NCBI GenBank assembly: GCA_964058805.1
Contig: CAXKVV010000733.1
Location: 1 to 27,281, forward strand
Length of the DNA stretch: 27,281 bases
Source: Schoenoplectus triqueter
Lineage: Eukaryota > Streptophyta > Magnoliopsida > Poales > Cyperaceae
Direction: 5' to 3'
Shown: positions 1 through 10,952 of the stretch, piece by piece
Numbering within the stretch: position 1 is the stretch's first letter
Layout of the letters: each line of letters begins with the position of its first letter
The notes under the pieces: model-generated
Seen by the model: only the letters and a program-made list of their open reading frames with translations
The model's database searches: none
What the model was told of the DNA's origin: nothing
Made by a program: the position numbers and the translations under genes

Positions 1-40
1 GTTTTCTAACTGATATGGCAAATTATTACTTGTTTTACAG
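1..40 (+). other. End of an intron of the PDIL5-4-like gene
   Basis: A pyrimidine-rich run ending in ttttacag precedes the first visible exon, so the window opens inside an intron and the gene's promoter and first exons are outside. Confidence 0.8.
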
Positions 41-3000
41 GAATTAGGGGATTATATGACTGTAAGCACGACAACATCTGTTATTGTTGATAGGAGTAAA
101 GATACCGAGTTCTTACGCATTGATTTTAACTTGAGGTACATTTCTTTGACCACTACGTATCTTTTCTTAAATTTTTTGATATTTCTACTAAGAATAAAAA
201 GAAGAATTGACCAAGTTTATATTTGACCCTCCAAGGACCATTTCTTATGCTGGATTATTAACAATTATGCAAATTATTTTTACTAATGCACATCCATTAT
301 GTTCTTTCTTTTTGTTTTTTTCCTCCTGTTTCACAGCTTTCCTGCACTCTCATGTGAATTTGCATCAGTTGATGTTAGTGATGTATTAGGCACGGTACAT
401 TTCTCTGTCTTTATATTAGTTGCCTACAGTAGAACTGTCAGTAACAGATTAATAGAATTTAGTTTGTGTTTAATTCATGATGTTTTAACAATGTGCAGAC
501 CAGATTGAATATAACCAAAACGATTAGGAAATTCTCTATTGACCGAAATTTGGTGGTTACTGGGTCTGAGTACCATTCAGGTCACATCCCGCACATTAGT
601 AATATTGGAGATGTGGTCGATGAAGAATCTCCTGAAGGATCAATTTCTGTTAGCAGTAGCAATTTTGATGCCTATTCACACCAGTAAGGCTTGATCAAAG
701 ATAGTTTATAAATTTTTATTACAGTTTTGGTTACAAGTTAAAACAAGATTGGGTGTTGGCTCTGCTCATCCATACCAGTCATGTTTTATCTTTTTTCTTA
801 GTTCTATTAAGCAAGCTTTAAGTGTATTTTCAGTTTACTCTTGTTAATCTTTATAGTATGTTTGCATCTCTTGTTCTCCACAAATGAAGACTTAGTTTAG
901 TCTGATTTATCTGAAAATGAACAATTGCTTCTCGTAGGTACCCAATTTTGGTAGTGAACTTCTTTGCACCGTGGTGTTACTGGAGCAATCGTCTGGTATG
1001 TCTATGTTTGATAATTTATATATGCTTAGTATTCATGTCTGTTTTTGTTTTGTTTCTATTCTTGCCCCTCGAGCTGGCCAAAGGGAAATATAATGTTAGT
1101 TGGCCATGCAGGTAATTTCCTTTTTAGTGAGTTTGGGTTCAGGGTTTATGTTCTTCTTTTTGTCAGATCATTTTTAAATTTAGGGATTTATGAGTTTGTG
1201 CTGTTCAATCTTCAAATTCAGGGATATACGAATTCATGCTGTCTTGAGGTGGTCTTGTTTTTTGGGTTGATCATTTTAAGTTTCAACATTCAAGTAATAC
1301 TGATTTTGGATTTGGGAACAATTTTTAGTTTTCTAGAAAATGGATGTACTTGCTTATTTTTAAGGGGAAGATATGCCTTTTATGGGCTCAAAATCATTTT
1401 AATAGATCCATCCCAGACTTAAACATGGAAAAACTCCTATTACTCTGTTTAATAAGTCCATTAGTTAGTCCTGACTGGTAGAAAGTTTCTTTTGTTTTGC
1501 ATTTCTGATAGTGACACTCAATAATTGTTGAAATCAATCTCAATGACAATCCTGTTCTTTACATCATGAGTAGCCCATAGTTTCATACTGTAGCAATTTA
1601 CCTTGCATACAGTGTGTACATAAACCATTGCCTTCATGACAGCAACTGCCATATACTGTGGGTTCATCATTTCACAATACTATGTCATGTGTTTTTTTCA
1701 TGTCACATCAAGATACAACAATAGAATGTTGTTCTTGTGATTCATGTATTTAGATCTGAGTTAATGTTGTAAATTAATGATAGGTTCAGTATAAACCCAA
1801 ATAGAGTACCAAATATTGTCTAATTTTGTTACAAAAGCATAGTCTGTTCGGCTGGTTTTTTAGCTATAATGTTTTTTTGAAGTTCAAACCTTGTCTTCAT
1901 GATGTCCCTGCTAATTTTGTAGTCCAATTTTATGCTGAAATGTCCTTGATATAAGAAAAATTATATGCTTGGAACTGTTTTCTTGATCATTCCAATGTAA
2001 TTAAATGACTGTTATGTTCTGCTAATGAACTTTTAGAAATCATGAAGGAAATTAACTATTTATTAAACTATATCCTGTATTAATTAGTTTACAGGGAATA
2101 TACTACAGAGATCAGTTGATGAATTGTAATTGCTGTCTTACCTCAGCCAACATAACTGTAGCTATATAGAAAGCTGTATCCTCTTTCTTAACTGCACATT
2201 GATAGACATATTTCCAAATTTTGTTTTTGTAGATTGATAAAGCTACTACTATTGAAACATATTTTCTGCTAGTTTCTTGGGTTTTCATTTTTGAAAAAGT
2301 TGGTGTTGCTGTTCTGGCTGAGCCTTTTCATCCAAGCAGTCCATTTATGAGTTGGGTTGGCAAGATGAGGATTCTATGTTGTGGTGTGGGGTCTATGTTG
2401 GATTTTTTGAATGTTAGGTCTCTTGGGTATTGGTTTTCTTTTATTTTGTAGTCACCATGGATTATTGGTTGATCGGTTTCAGGTAAGTAAGGTATTGGGT
2501 TATTGACTTCTCAGGACAATTAAATTGGTTTGGGTTTAGTAAAGATTGGGGAAGTCCTACTGGTGAGGTCAAATTTTAGCAGTTCTCAGTGCTTCATAAT
2601 TATGTGCACATATCTAGACCTGATAATTTCTTCTTTTTTGTTTTGTCAGAAACCTTCTTGGGAGAAAGCTGCCAAGATAATTAGAGAAAGGTAATGAATT
2701 TTCTGTTATCTTGTTCATTTTATTTCTCTTTTTTTTTTCTAGATTATGCAATTAAATTATTGAACATTTATCTCTCCACAATTCCTACTCCCATCACCCT
2801 TGTTCCCTACATGTTGCTTTCAGGTATGATCCAGAAATTGATGGCCGCATCCTTATTGGTAAGGTTGATTGTACCATCGAAGGTGATTTATGCCGGAGGT
2901 AATTAGTGCTACCAATATACAAATTAATCTTTTCTTTTTATATTTTTTCTGACTTCCATTTTAGTGTTTTATGTTATAATATCCAAATGTAGGCACCACA

Positions 3001-5644
3001 TACAGGGTTACCCATCTATTCGCATCTTCCGCAAAGGAACTGATCTCAAGTAAGCACTTCAGTAACTGTAAAACATAGCCCTGGTTTACAAACTTTAGAT
3101 AATGACTATGATTACCAGATGTTGATATTTTGTAACTTAATTAGGGGAGGAATCCCTTGTAATAGGTTATTTTGACAATCTTCAGAATGGATTTTTAAAT
3201 AAATATGAAAAAAATCTTAAAGATAGAAATATTTTTGTAGATATGTTCTTTTACTTATAAACTGATAGTGTTTCAAATATCATGCAATTTCATTATCATT
3301 TGATAGTCCATCATAGATCATCAAAATTTTATGCAATTTTCAATGGTTCCAATTTAATAATCTTTGATGGGCTATCAAACCACCTTGAAATTGCATGAAA
3401 TTTGAAACGCTATCAATATATAATTGAAAGAACATATCTATAAAGTTTTTTTTTTCAAATTTATTTAAAAATCCATTGTCAAGATTGTCAAAATAGTCAT
3501 TGTCAAGGAATCCCTCCCTATAACATTATTTTTTTAATAATTGGTACCGATAGCTATATATAACAATCCAAAAGTAATTGGGACGCACTGATAACTCCAA
3601 ATTGGTAAATTTTCTGTGTCATCTTGGATGTAACTTTAATCATGTTTTCTTGTCGATGATCTTGTGGTACCTAACATTTGCTGGAGACAAATAGCAAACA
3701 AAGCATATCTTGCATGTATTTTCATATTTTCTGGTTTAAATTTTGGATTTTTAATACAGGGAAAATCATGGGCATCATGATCATGAATCTTACTATGGGG
3801 AGCGTGACACTGATAGCTTAGTGGCGGTATGTGTTCTTGCACAGTATAATATCTAAGGATCATGACTGTATTAAAATAGGTTATGATATACAAGACTGGA
3901 ATGAAGAACAGAAGTCCATGCAACCTTGTTTCTGGTTCAATATAATCTTGTTTTAGAAAAAAAATAAAAATAATGAAAGTTTCACCAATGAGTGTTGAAA
4001 TGCGGTAGTCATAATTGTGCATATATCTTTGGTGCACTCTGTATATCTGTGAACCTATATCATAGTGCAAATCAGGTTGGAAATATTAGGATTACATATA
4101 TTTATATCATGCCATCCTTGAATACTTGCAAGAAATTCCAGATTTTCATTACTGAACGAGCTCTTCTGAATTCAATTCAGCGTTCATAACTCTTGGTTCT
4201 AATATTTACAAAACAGGCTATGGACACTCTTGTTGCTCCAATTAAGAAAGAGTCGGAAACCCTGGCATTGGAAGATAGATCTAATAAAACCCTGACAAAG
4301 AGGCCTGCACCATTGACAAGTGGCTGTCGCATTGAGGGATTTGTCAGAGTCAAGAAGGTGCACTTTCTTCTCGTTCATTGTATCATATTCTGCAATCTCT
4401 GATAGTTGGCCTACTAAAATTATCTTTATGACCAGTTTAATGTTAAGATAATCCATTTTTAATGCTTTTGAAAATAGTTCTATTATTCTTCTAACCTTTT
4501 GTTTGCTAACTAACAGGTACCAGGTAATCTGGTGATATCAGCACGGTCGAAGTCACACTCATTTGACCCATCTCAGATAAATGTTTCTCACTATGTGTCC
4601 CAGTTCTCTTTTGGCCGTAGACTGTCGTTAGACATGCTGTATCAGATCAAGAGACTCGCACCTCTTACTGGAGATGGTCATGACAGGCTAGCTGGCAGAT
4701 CTTACATTATCAGTGATGGCGAATCCAATGCTGACATCACAGTGATAATCTCTCTGTCTTTGTCTATTTCTCCCATGCACCCCCCACCCCCCCCCCCCCC
4801 CCCCCCCCCCAAACATAAGATAAGATAATATCAGGGTTTTCAATTTATATTGAACATGAAATATATGTGGCAGTGTATCACATCAACATATGGATCTCTT
4901 GGAGGACCTGCCTTGTTTTAGGTTTAGTTTCTATTGCCTATGTTTCACTGTTCAACTATGATGTCAATAGTAAACCAAATAGAAACAACTAAATTAGAGC
5001 ATTGGGCTCCTCAATGTGTTTAATTGTTGAAGAACTGAATCTTTTTCTTTACTTTTGACGTAATAATCCACAGATAGAGCATTATTTGCAACTGGTTAAG
5101 ACTGAAGTAGTTACTAGAAGAGCTTCCAAGGAACACAAGTTGCTGGAAGAATATGAATACACTGCTCACAGTAGCTTGGTACACAGCACCCACATACCAG
5201 TCGCCAAATTTCATTTTGAGCCCTCACCTATGCAGGTTTGTATCCCTATTTGGTTCATTAATTTTTAGCATCTGAGTTGTGTCATTTTCAGCTGACCTTT
5301 TGTTCTGGCGAATATGTGCTAGAAGGGTTGATGCTGGTCTGTTCTATTTTTATTGAAATTTTAGGTGCTAATTACCGAGGTCCCAAAATCGTTTTCTCAT
5401 TTTATCACTAATCTCTGTGCCATCATTGGAGGCATTTTTACGGTACATCCTGAGCTCTTCCATATTTTATATTAATCTCTCCATTCTTCTCTTTCTGTTC
5501 ATTTTCATTTTGGTAACTTTCTAAATCTGAGATAACAGTATTGTACTTTAAAAAAAAAAATTTCAGGTTGCTGGCATATTGGACTCTATCTTGCACAACA
5601 CAATCCGTTTAATAAAGAAAGTTGAATTGGGAAAACATATTTAA
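41..5644 (+). CDS. PDIL5-4: PDI-like 5-4 protein, ERV-type membrane thioredoxin (5' partial, 13 exons)
   Basis: Plant protein disulfide isomerase-like 5-4 type: ERGIC-N, thioredoxin and COPII-coated ERV regions in one membrane protein of the ER/Golgi cycle. Exons fit GT..AG borders and keep one frame: 41-135, 337-394, 499-683, 938-995, 2650-2690, 2824-2898, 2993-3049, 3760-3826, 4217-4357, 4517-4741, 5074-5235, 5365-5442, 5567-5644 (TAA). They give 439 residues; from memory full-length relatives have about 480, so roughly 40 N-terminal residues, including the start and first membrane segment, lie left of the window. Visible landmarks: SFPALSCEFASVDVSDVLGT (ERGIC-N), VNFFAPWCYWSNRL (thioredoxin active site, CYWS at fragment residues 126-129), VDCTIEGDLC and GYPSIRIFRKG (thioredoxin core), a His-rich HGHHDHE stretch, and a C-terminal membrane segment around residues 395-420 ending in VELGKHI. 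The active site has Ser where classical PDIs have the second Cys. Family assignment is firm; enzymatic activity is not shown by sequence. Confidence 0.95.
996..2649 (+). other. Long intron 4 of the PDIL5-4-like gene
   Basis: This 1.65 kb intron has a gtatg donor and a gtcag acceptor and is AT-rich. The open frame at 1045-1422 inside it shows no recognisable domain and only phenylalanine/leucine-rich low-complexity translation, so I do not call a gene. I see no transposon ends here. Confidence 0.75.
3142..3520. mobile_element. Fold-back MITE in intron 7 of the PDIL5-4-like gene (family member 1)
   Basis: Nearly the whole element is one inverted repeat. The left arm (GGGGAGGAATCCCTTG, then TTATTTTGACAATCTT, then ATGGATTTTTAAATAAAT) returns as its reverse complement at the right end (ATTTATTTAAAAATCCAT, AAGATTGTCAAAATA, AAGGAATCCCTCCC). 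The arms span about 3144-3330 and 3335-3518. A TA dinucleotide flanks both ends (3142-3143 and 3519-3520), which fits a Tc1/mariner-type target duplication, though TA is common in such DNA. No coding capacity. It lies between exons 7 and 8, so its hairpin would be transcribed in the pre-mRNA. Superfamily is inference; the inverted repeat is seen directly. Confidence 0.85.
4780..4810 (+). repeat. Poly-C tract in intron 10
   Basis: The run is CCCCCC, then A, then a long C stretch with 24 consecutive C (4787-4810). It begins about 39 bp past the exon 10 donor. It is unusual in such AT-rich DNA; its exact length is likely unstable or hard to sequence. The complementary strand is a long G run that could form a G-quadruplex, and the C strand an i-motif. 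Confidence 0.9.
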
Positions 5645-6017
5645 TGCATAGGCTGGAGAATAAAAAAATCATTTAAATTTTTGTCGGTGGAGTAGCTAGG
5701 AAATGCGACGTTGTATTTTGACAGTGAGTACGCCTATTTAAAAAGTAATTAATTTGTATTAGCGGAGCAAATAATAACTTTTCATTTGTTTTTCATCGTT
5801 TCGCGTATACTTCTGGAACTATATATTAGTTTGCTCCTGTCCCTTGTAACAGTGATTATATTTCGTTATTAATATCATCCTGAATTCTAATGCAAAATTA
5901 ATAATCAGTACTCCGGCACAAAGGAATGTTAATATACCTCATTTCATCTCTTGTCCAGTATTGTAATGCAAATTAGGAAAAGCTTTACCCATAAACTTAT
6001 GAACCTTGTACATGGAA

Positions 6018-6023
6018 AATAAA
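6018..6023 (+). terminator. Candidate poly(A) signal of the PDIL5-4-like gene
   Basis: AATAAA lies 374 bp after the stop codon, followed by a T-rich stretch and TTTGTAAATGTA, matching plant near-upstream and far-upstream element layouts. It is the clearest candidate in the 3' region; the true cleavage site is not visible. Confidence 0.45.
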
Positions 6024-6880
6024 TATTCTTTTTTTGTAAATGTATTTTCATTTTTTTGATGGCCAAGACCAGCTAGTGAGTTTGACAGATTGCGAAGATT
6101 TGACTCTACCATAATGTACGGATATAGTATTATTTACGTCATGATGTGTTGTAATTAAAAAAAAAGGAACAACAGTTTGGTTGTGCACTTGTGCTACAAC
6201 CATGTCGTGCTACTGTGCTAGTTAAATATCATGCACTGAAGCTATTTTTTAATACAAACGATCCAACGCGTTGTTGAGAAACTGAGATTACAATTATATA
6301 TGCTTTTTTCTGTCTCATATAATCTATTGGTTTTGAGGTTTCCAGTTGTATGCTACGATCAAATTTTATAGTCATATAAAACAAATAAAATATCAAATGC
6401 AGTGACATAAAATAGTACCCAACCTGTAACAGAAATGATAATAATACATTTTCATTATGATATTGCAACGTTAACAAGTTTGTCTAGTACCTACATATAA
6501 TTTTTGGTTTAACCCATTCTCAGGCATACCTGGGACAATTAAATTTTCCTTAGGAATCATTAAAAAATAGTCAAAAGCAACGTCATCGCAAACAAAAAAA
6601 GTATCCTCTTCACAGCTTAAAAAACTCCGCACCCATGGTTTTTTTTTTGAACCATCTGATCAGCGATCAATATTTCTGATTTAATATTAATAAACTATTC
6701 GTGCATCAAAAATTAGGTTTGCCATTCCCCACAGCCGTCCAAATTAACCTATGAAGATCTCTCCAGAGAAAAATCTCCGCAGAGAATATTCGCCACCATA
6801 AACAAGATTAGGAATCAAAGTACACCTCCCTAAATGATGAACTATTTAAGGAACAATAAGAACTGAAAAGAAAATTACAA
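6024..6880. other. Intergenic gap between convergent genes
   Basis: AT-rich DNA between the 3' ends of the PDIL5-4-like gene and the first LEA_2 gene. I see no domain in any frame, no RNA gene and no clear transposon termini. The minus-strand open frame at 6229-6477 is low complexity and looks random. Confidence 0.6.
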
Positions 6881-6882
6881 GC

Positions 6883-6888
6883 TTTATT
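6883..6888 (-). terminator. Candidate poly(A) signal of the intact LEA_2 gene
   Basis: AATAAA on the minus strand (TTTATT on plus) lies 75 bp past the stop codon, a normal distance for a short plant 3' UTR. Confidence 0.5.
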
Positions 6889-6962
6889 TTCTTGTGTGAA
6901 ATTAATGATAAAGATTCGTAAAAAGTAACTAAAATAAGAAAATGACGGAAAAATGTAAAAAA

Positions 6963-7529
6963 TTACACATGAACTGTTGTATTGCAAACTGTGTTGGTAC
7001 TGCTGTCTGACAGCGAGACGCCAACTTTACATGAAACATCCACGGTGGCATGCAATTTAAAAACATTTAGAACTATCACCTTGCCTGTAGTTCTCGTCTC
7101 CGATATGAATTGAAGCATCCCTGATGTCATGTCAGTCAAAAACGATCCACTAGTCATCATACTCGCCACATCGACATCCACTGTTGTATTCAGTGTGGTG
7201 GTTGACCGAGCGGACACGATACGTGGATCTACTGATGCGTCTCCAACCGGGGTGTTGTGGTAATAGATAGTTGTATTCGTTCTCTTGATCTTGAACGCTG
7301 CATAATTTTTGTTTTTGACTGTAACATCAACACCTAAGGTTATGTTCAAGGAGATTGGAAGCAGGGTGAAATTTAGGCGGTCTAGGCTTACCAGTGTGGA
7401 GTTTATTTCTGGTGATTTTGGTCTGAACATGACAAAATATAGTATCACTATTATTATTACTAGGATGATGATTAAAATCAGTAGGATGGAGAAAGATGTC
7501 AGAAGACATTTCTTCCTTTCCTTTGACAT
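6963..7529 (-). CDS. LEA_2 / NDR1-HIN1-like (NHL) membrane protein
   Basis: Single-exon gene of 188 residues, ATG at 7529, TAA at 6963-6965. A short basic cytosolic head (MSKERKK) leads into one very hydrophobic segment, residues 10-35, then a region resembling the LEA_2 (water stress/hypersensitive response) beta-sandwich: VTVKNKNYAAFKIKRTNTTI corresponds to the family's strand with the N-P-N-like turn (here N-K-N), followed by YYHNTPVGDASV and a C-terminal KLHATVDVSCKV strand. Many N-x-S/T sites (residues 43, 53, 62, 85, 114, 183) suit an exposed, glycosylated C-terminal domain. Family members sit in the plasma membrane or ER and are linked to pathogen response and drought, but the role of this copy cannot be read from sequence. 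A same-strand paralogue lies at 10722-11660. Length is near that of short NHL proteins, so it looks intact. Confidence 0.88.
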   Translation of the reverse strand: MSKERKKCLLTSFSILLILIIILVIIIVILYFVMFRPKSPEINSTLVSLDRLNFTLLPISLNITLGVDVTVKNKNYAAFKIKRTNTTIYYHNTPVGDASVDPRIVSARSTTTLNTTVDVDVASMMTSGSFLTDMTSGMLQFISETRTTGKVIVLNVFKLHATVDVSCKVGVSLSDSSTNTVCNTTVHV

Positions 7530-7625
7530 TTCAGGTACCAGTACTAATCAAAGCACTGATAGTGGTGGCTTGCGTTTCCACTGGTGTAGGTTTACTGGGG
7601 AGGATTAAGGAGGGGGGAAGGGGAA

Positions 7626-7632
7626 TATATAT
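7626..7632 (-). promoter_or_regulatory. TATA box candidate of the intact LEA_2 gene
   Basis: On the minus strand ATTATATATATTCCCC sits about 100 bp upstream of the ATG, leaving room for a 5' leader of roughly 70 bases. It is the only strong TATA run near the start. Confidence 0.55.
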
Positions 7633-7639
7633 AATTGAA

Positions 7640-8815
7640 GATGCAATGAAGGTAGTTTGGTTATATAGTTATCAATATGTCAATTAGACCTTTGATTAAT
7701 GGATTGCTGATGGGCATGCAAGTGATGTTATTAAGGCGCAAAATAATATGTTAATTATAGCTAGGTCGAGAAGTGAGTTATTTTAACATATTGTTTAGTG
7801 TTTGCACAGTTCGTTCCTTGTACTGCACATCCACTCCCAACCACCTTCTAGTTTAAAATCATTCCTTAATTAATGTATCCATAATTCCATAAAAGTACCA
7901 CGGAACCAATATGATCTCTGTATCTGGATGAATTCCCAAGTATAAACTCTCTGGTCTCCACTGTATTTCTTTAGCAAAACAAAATGAAAATGATATTTGA
8001 TGAATATTAGAGAAACACTACTAATTGGTTAACGATATTTGATTTCATAAAATACAGAAATATGTACTAGCAATAGCTATAAAAGATTAGTAACTCGGTT
8101 ATTTTATACATCGCGTGCTTGCATTTATTTCAAAAAATGTCTGCAGTGATAATCTTTTCTAAAAAACAAATAACTCGGTTATTTTCTTCCTCAAAAAAAG
8201 AATACAAGTGAAACGAAATCAAATTCTCGAAAAGTTTAAAACAACAAATTACTATTTACAGAGAATGGATCAAATCTTAGTGTGTTCGTAATGTCAATAA
8301 ATAAATTAAACGACAGCATTGACATCAGCCTTATCCTTTTTATGAACAAGCACGTCGGAACCAACCAAAATACAATGTCAACCAGGCCAGAGCAAACCAA
8401 CATGCCCTTATGAAAGGAGTGGAACCCAAAATGAGGTAATTTTTTTTTTATGTATCTTATATAAAACATTTTCAATTTTAGAAATTAGAAATAAAAATTA
8501 TCATAATTACACTATAAAATATGGTAAATCTTTAATAAGTATACTATTTTTCAAAAATTTTAGAAAGCCGCACGCCCATCCGATCTCCATTAATATCAGC
8601 CATCGGATGAAAGAAACTAAATATATATATGGATATATAACAATCCAAAGAATAAAATCTCTTTGTTTTATAGCTCTAAAATATTTTAAGCCATTTTACT
8701 GTCTCCGTCATTTCATGACGAACATTATTTTATAAATAATTCTTTTGTCTGTATAGTAATTAATTTGCATGGAGTTAACAGGCGCCGAACAGGCATCTCT
8801 TCTTCTATGGTCATC
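7640..8815. other. Intergenic DNA upstream of the intact LEA_2 gene
   Basis: AT-rich stretch with no coding region I can support. The short motif TAACTCGGTTATTTT occurs twice, near 8091 and 8170. The minus-strand frame at 8236-8475 has no recognisable content. The part nearest 7640 should hold upstream promoter elements of the LEA_2 gene. Confidence 0.5.
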
Positions 8816-9190
8816 TACGGATCAAAATCAGCTGTTATTTTCGGAGAACGAAAGGTTCTATTATTTTATTTAAAAAATATAAAAAATATTTTCAAAAAAT
8901 ATAGGTATGTTTTTTTACTTGTAAACTCATAGTGTAAGAAATTTTATATAATTTTTTTAATGTTTAATAGTTCGTCAAAAATTATATAATTTAACGATTT
9001 TTTTCACTAATATTTACAATAATTTCAAATTAATTGTCTTTGATGAACTATCAAACGTTAATGAAATTATACAAAATTTAACAGAATATTAATTTACAAT
9101 AGAAAAATATATCTATATTTTTTTATATATATTTTTAAATAAAATAATAGAACCTCTTATTCTCCGAATAACAGCAGATTTTGATCCGTA
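8816..9190. mobile_element. Fold-back MITE (family member 2)
   Basis: Left end TACGGATCAAAATCAGCTG is mirrored at the right end as CAGCAGATTTTGATCCGTA. Next inward, CGGAGAACGAAAGGTTCTA and TATTATTTTATTTAAA are mirrored by TAGAACCTCTTATTCTCCG and TTTAAATAAAATAATA. The arms cover almost the whole element, so it folds into one long hairpin. The outermost TA may be the target duplication. The core GATGAACTATCAAA and the internal TTTACTTGTAAACTCATAG match the intron-7 element (GATGGGCTATCAAA, TTTACTTATAAACTGATAG), so both belong to one family although their outer ends differ. No coding capacity. Confidence 0.85.
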
Positions 9191-10721
9191 ACCCACTGTC
9201 TCTTTGCCCTAAGCCGCTATCCTGATACTGACTTTTTGCCCTGAGCTGATGACGCAGAGAGGAACAGATTGAGAACAACGAGAGCATGTGATTAACCGGT
9301 GAAGGGTAACAGCACATAGTGGTCTGAATCGTTGCTGCTTTGCTCCGGTATGGAGGGAAAAGCGTTGAAGAAGTATGGTATTATATGAGGTGGGAAGATC
9401 GTATGTATTGAAACCTGAATCATTCTCCTCAAATTTGTTGTCAGGTCCACTCATTTGCTGTCAATTCAGGGCAAGATAACAATCCAACTTGAAGCAAACT
9501 GATCGATGATAATGATAATTTCGAAAGAAAAGTCCAATTCAGTATTATCTGTATGTGATACCTGACCACTGGTACCAAGTACCAATTAAGTTTTCAAGAA
9601 ATTCAATTCAAGATGTTCATACTATTCTTTGGGATGAAACTTCCACCAATTCAGTGTATATTTATGTACATGTACAAAGAAAAGCACCATTGTTTGATAA
9701 TGACAACTGTCCTGTGTTGAAATTAGAGCAACGTTGTTAGCTAAGGGACAGGAACTTACTGATATCAGTACTCTTCTTCAGTGTTGACAGAGAAATTGAA
9801 TCTTCTCTAAAAGTATGAGATTTTGTATAGGAGCTTTTAGTTAGTACTTGTAACTGGAATTGAAGTTTGGGCTCCTTTTATTTAGAACTGGCAGCATATG
9901 ATGGTTGTTTCAACAAAACAAAAATAAATAAATAAAAAGATAAATAAAAAGAAAAGTTATGAGATTTCATAACAACTACTTGAGCAGTGCATGCTACTTG
10001 AACCACCTCTTTACCAGTGAACATGATAGTTTAAGCGGCAGAGTGAACAAGTACTGGTGAGGTTGCAGTTTCTGACCTCAGTTAATTGACTCTTTATCAG
10101 ATTGAATTCAGGGCACATTATATTGGCTGTATCAGAGGCTGTCGGGAAAATGTATCAATTACTCATGAGCTTGCATTTCAAGGGATCACTGAATTGCGAA
10201 AACCATCCTGGTTGCAATCCTACAATACATATCTGCAACTGGCAGTCAAGCATTTTCCGAGTGCAGTTGAATCCAAGAAATAATGGATTAGAGAACTAAT
10301 GTTTACTATTTCTCTGATTTTCTTGTGTCTGATTTTATGTTATAATAAATTTATAAAGTAGTCTTGTTGAATGTGAGTTATTCTTCATTGCATCAATGAA
10401 AAAAATAAGAATATGTTTGCTATCTTTTATACATTGCATCTTTTAGTTGTATCAAAAAGATGTAAAATTATCTTCACACAATTGATTATTATGGAAACAG
10501 AAAAACTTCTACTTGTATCAGGATAATGATTTAAAATTCACTCCAAATAAAACATATAAGACAACATTATTTTCTGAAACTAAAAAGAAAGAAAACAAGA
10601 ACAGGCATAAAAGAACACAATGGATAAATCAATCCAAATTATTCATAAATTCACAAAATGAAAAAAAAATTGAAAGTGAAAAGAAAACTAAAGCTTGAAT
10701 AGCCTGTATAGGTATGATGTC
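9191..10721. other. Intergenic region with no supported gene
   Basis: The base mix at about 9190-9500 and 10060-10310 is slightly less AT-rich than the surroundings, and both frames at 10086-10299 stay open for about 65 codons, but neither translation shows a domain I recognise. It could be a remnant or a non-coding transcript; nothing in the sequence decides this. Confidence 0.4.
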
Positions 10722-10952
10722 TCAGATTGCTGGCATGTCGAGTTCAATAAACTGGCTTAAACCAAAAAGGAAAAGGAAACGAAATCCCCTTCTACAATGA
10801 ACTTTTGTCTTGCATTTTTTTGCAGTGTCCCAGGTTAATAAATTGATATTAAGACTGCAATTCATATAAACGGTTGCATGAATTTTAATAATTTTGATAA
10901 TTAAGACCTTTCCCTTCATAACTGTATATGTCTCAAGTGGAAGGTAACCTGA
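10722..10952 (-). pseudogene. C-terminal part of the broken LEA_2 gene, downstream of the TGA
   Basis: Reading on past the TGA in the same frame gives SGYLPLETYTVMKGKVLI, then IIKIHATVYMNCSLNINLL and KKCKTKVHC, which aligns with TTGKVIVLNVFKLHATVDVS and VCNTTVHV of the intact paralogue. It is thus the missing last strand of the LEA_2 domain, not a separate gene. The frame then continues for 24 extra residues (RRGFRFLFLFG...) beyond the usual family end, so the normal stop has also been lost; a one-base shift after KVH would give a TAG at about the expected place. Two defects favour decay over programmed readthrough. Confidence 0.7.

Noticed and set aside
1045..1422. 125-codon open frame on plus
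   Set aside because: It lies wholly inside intron 4 of the PDIL5-4-like gene and translates to hydrophobic low-complexity sequence with no domain.
3636..4070. 144-codon open frame on minus
   Set aside because: Antisense to exon 8 and its introns of the PDIL5-4-like gene; no domain, and the sense exon explains the sequence.
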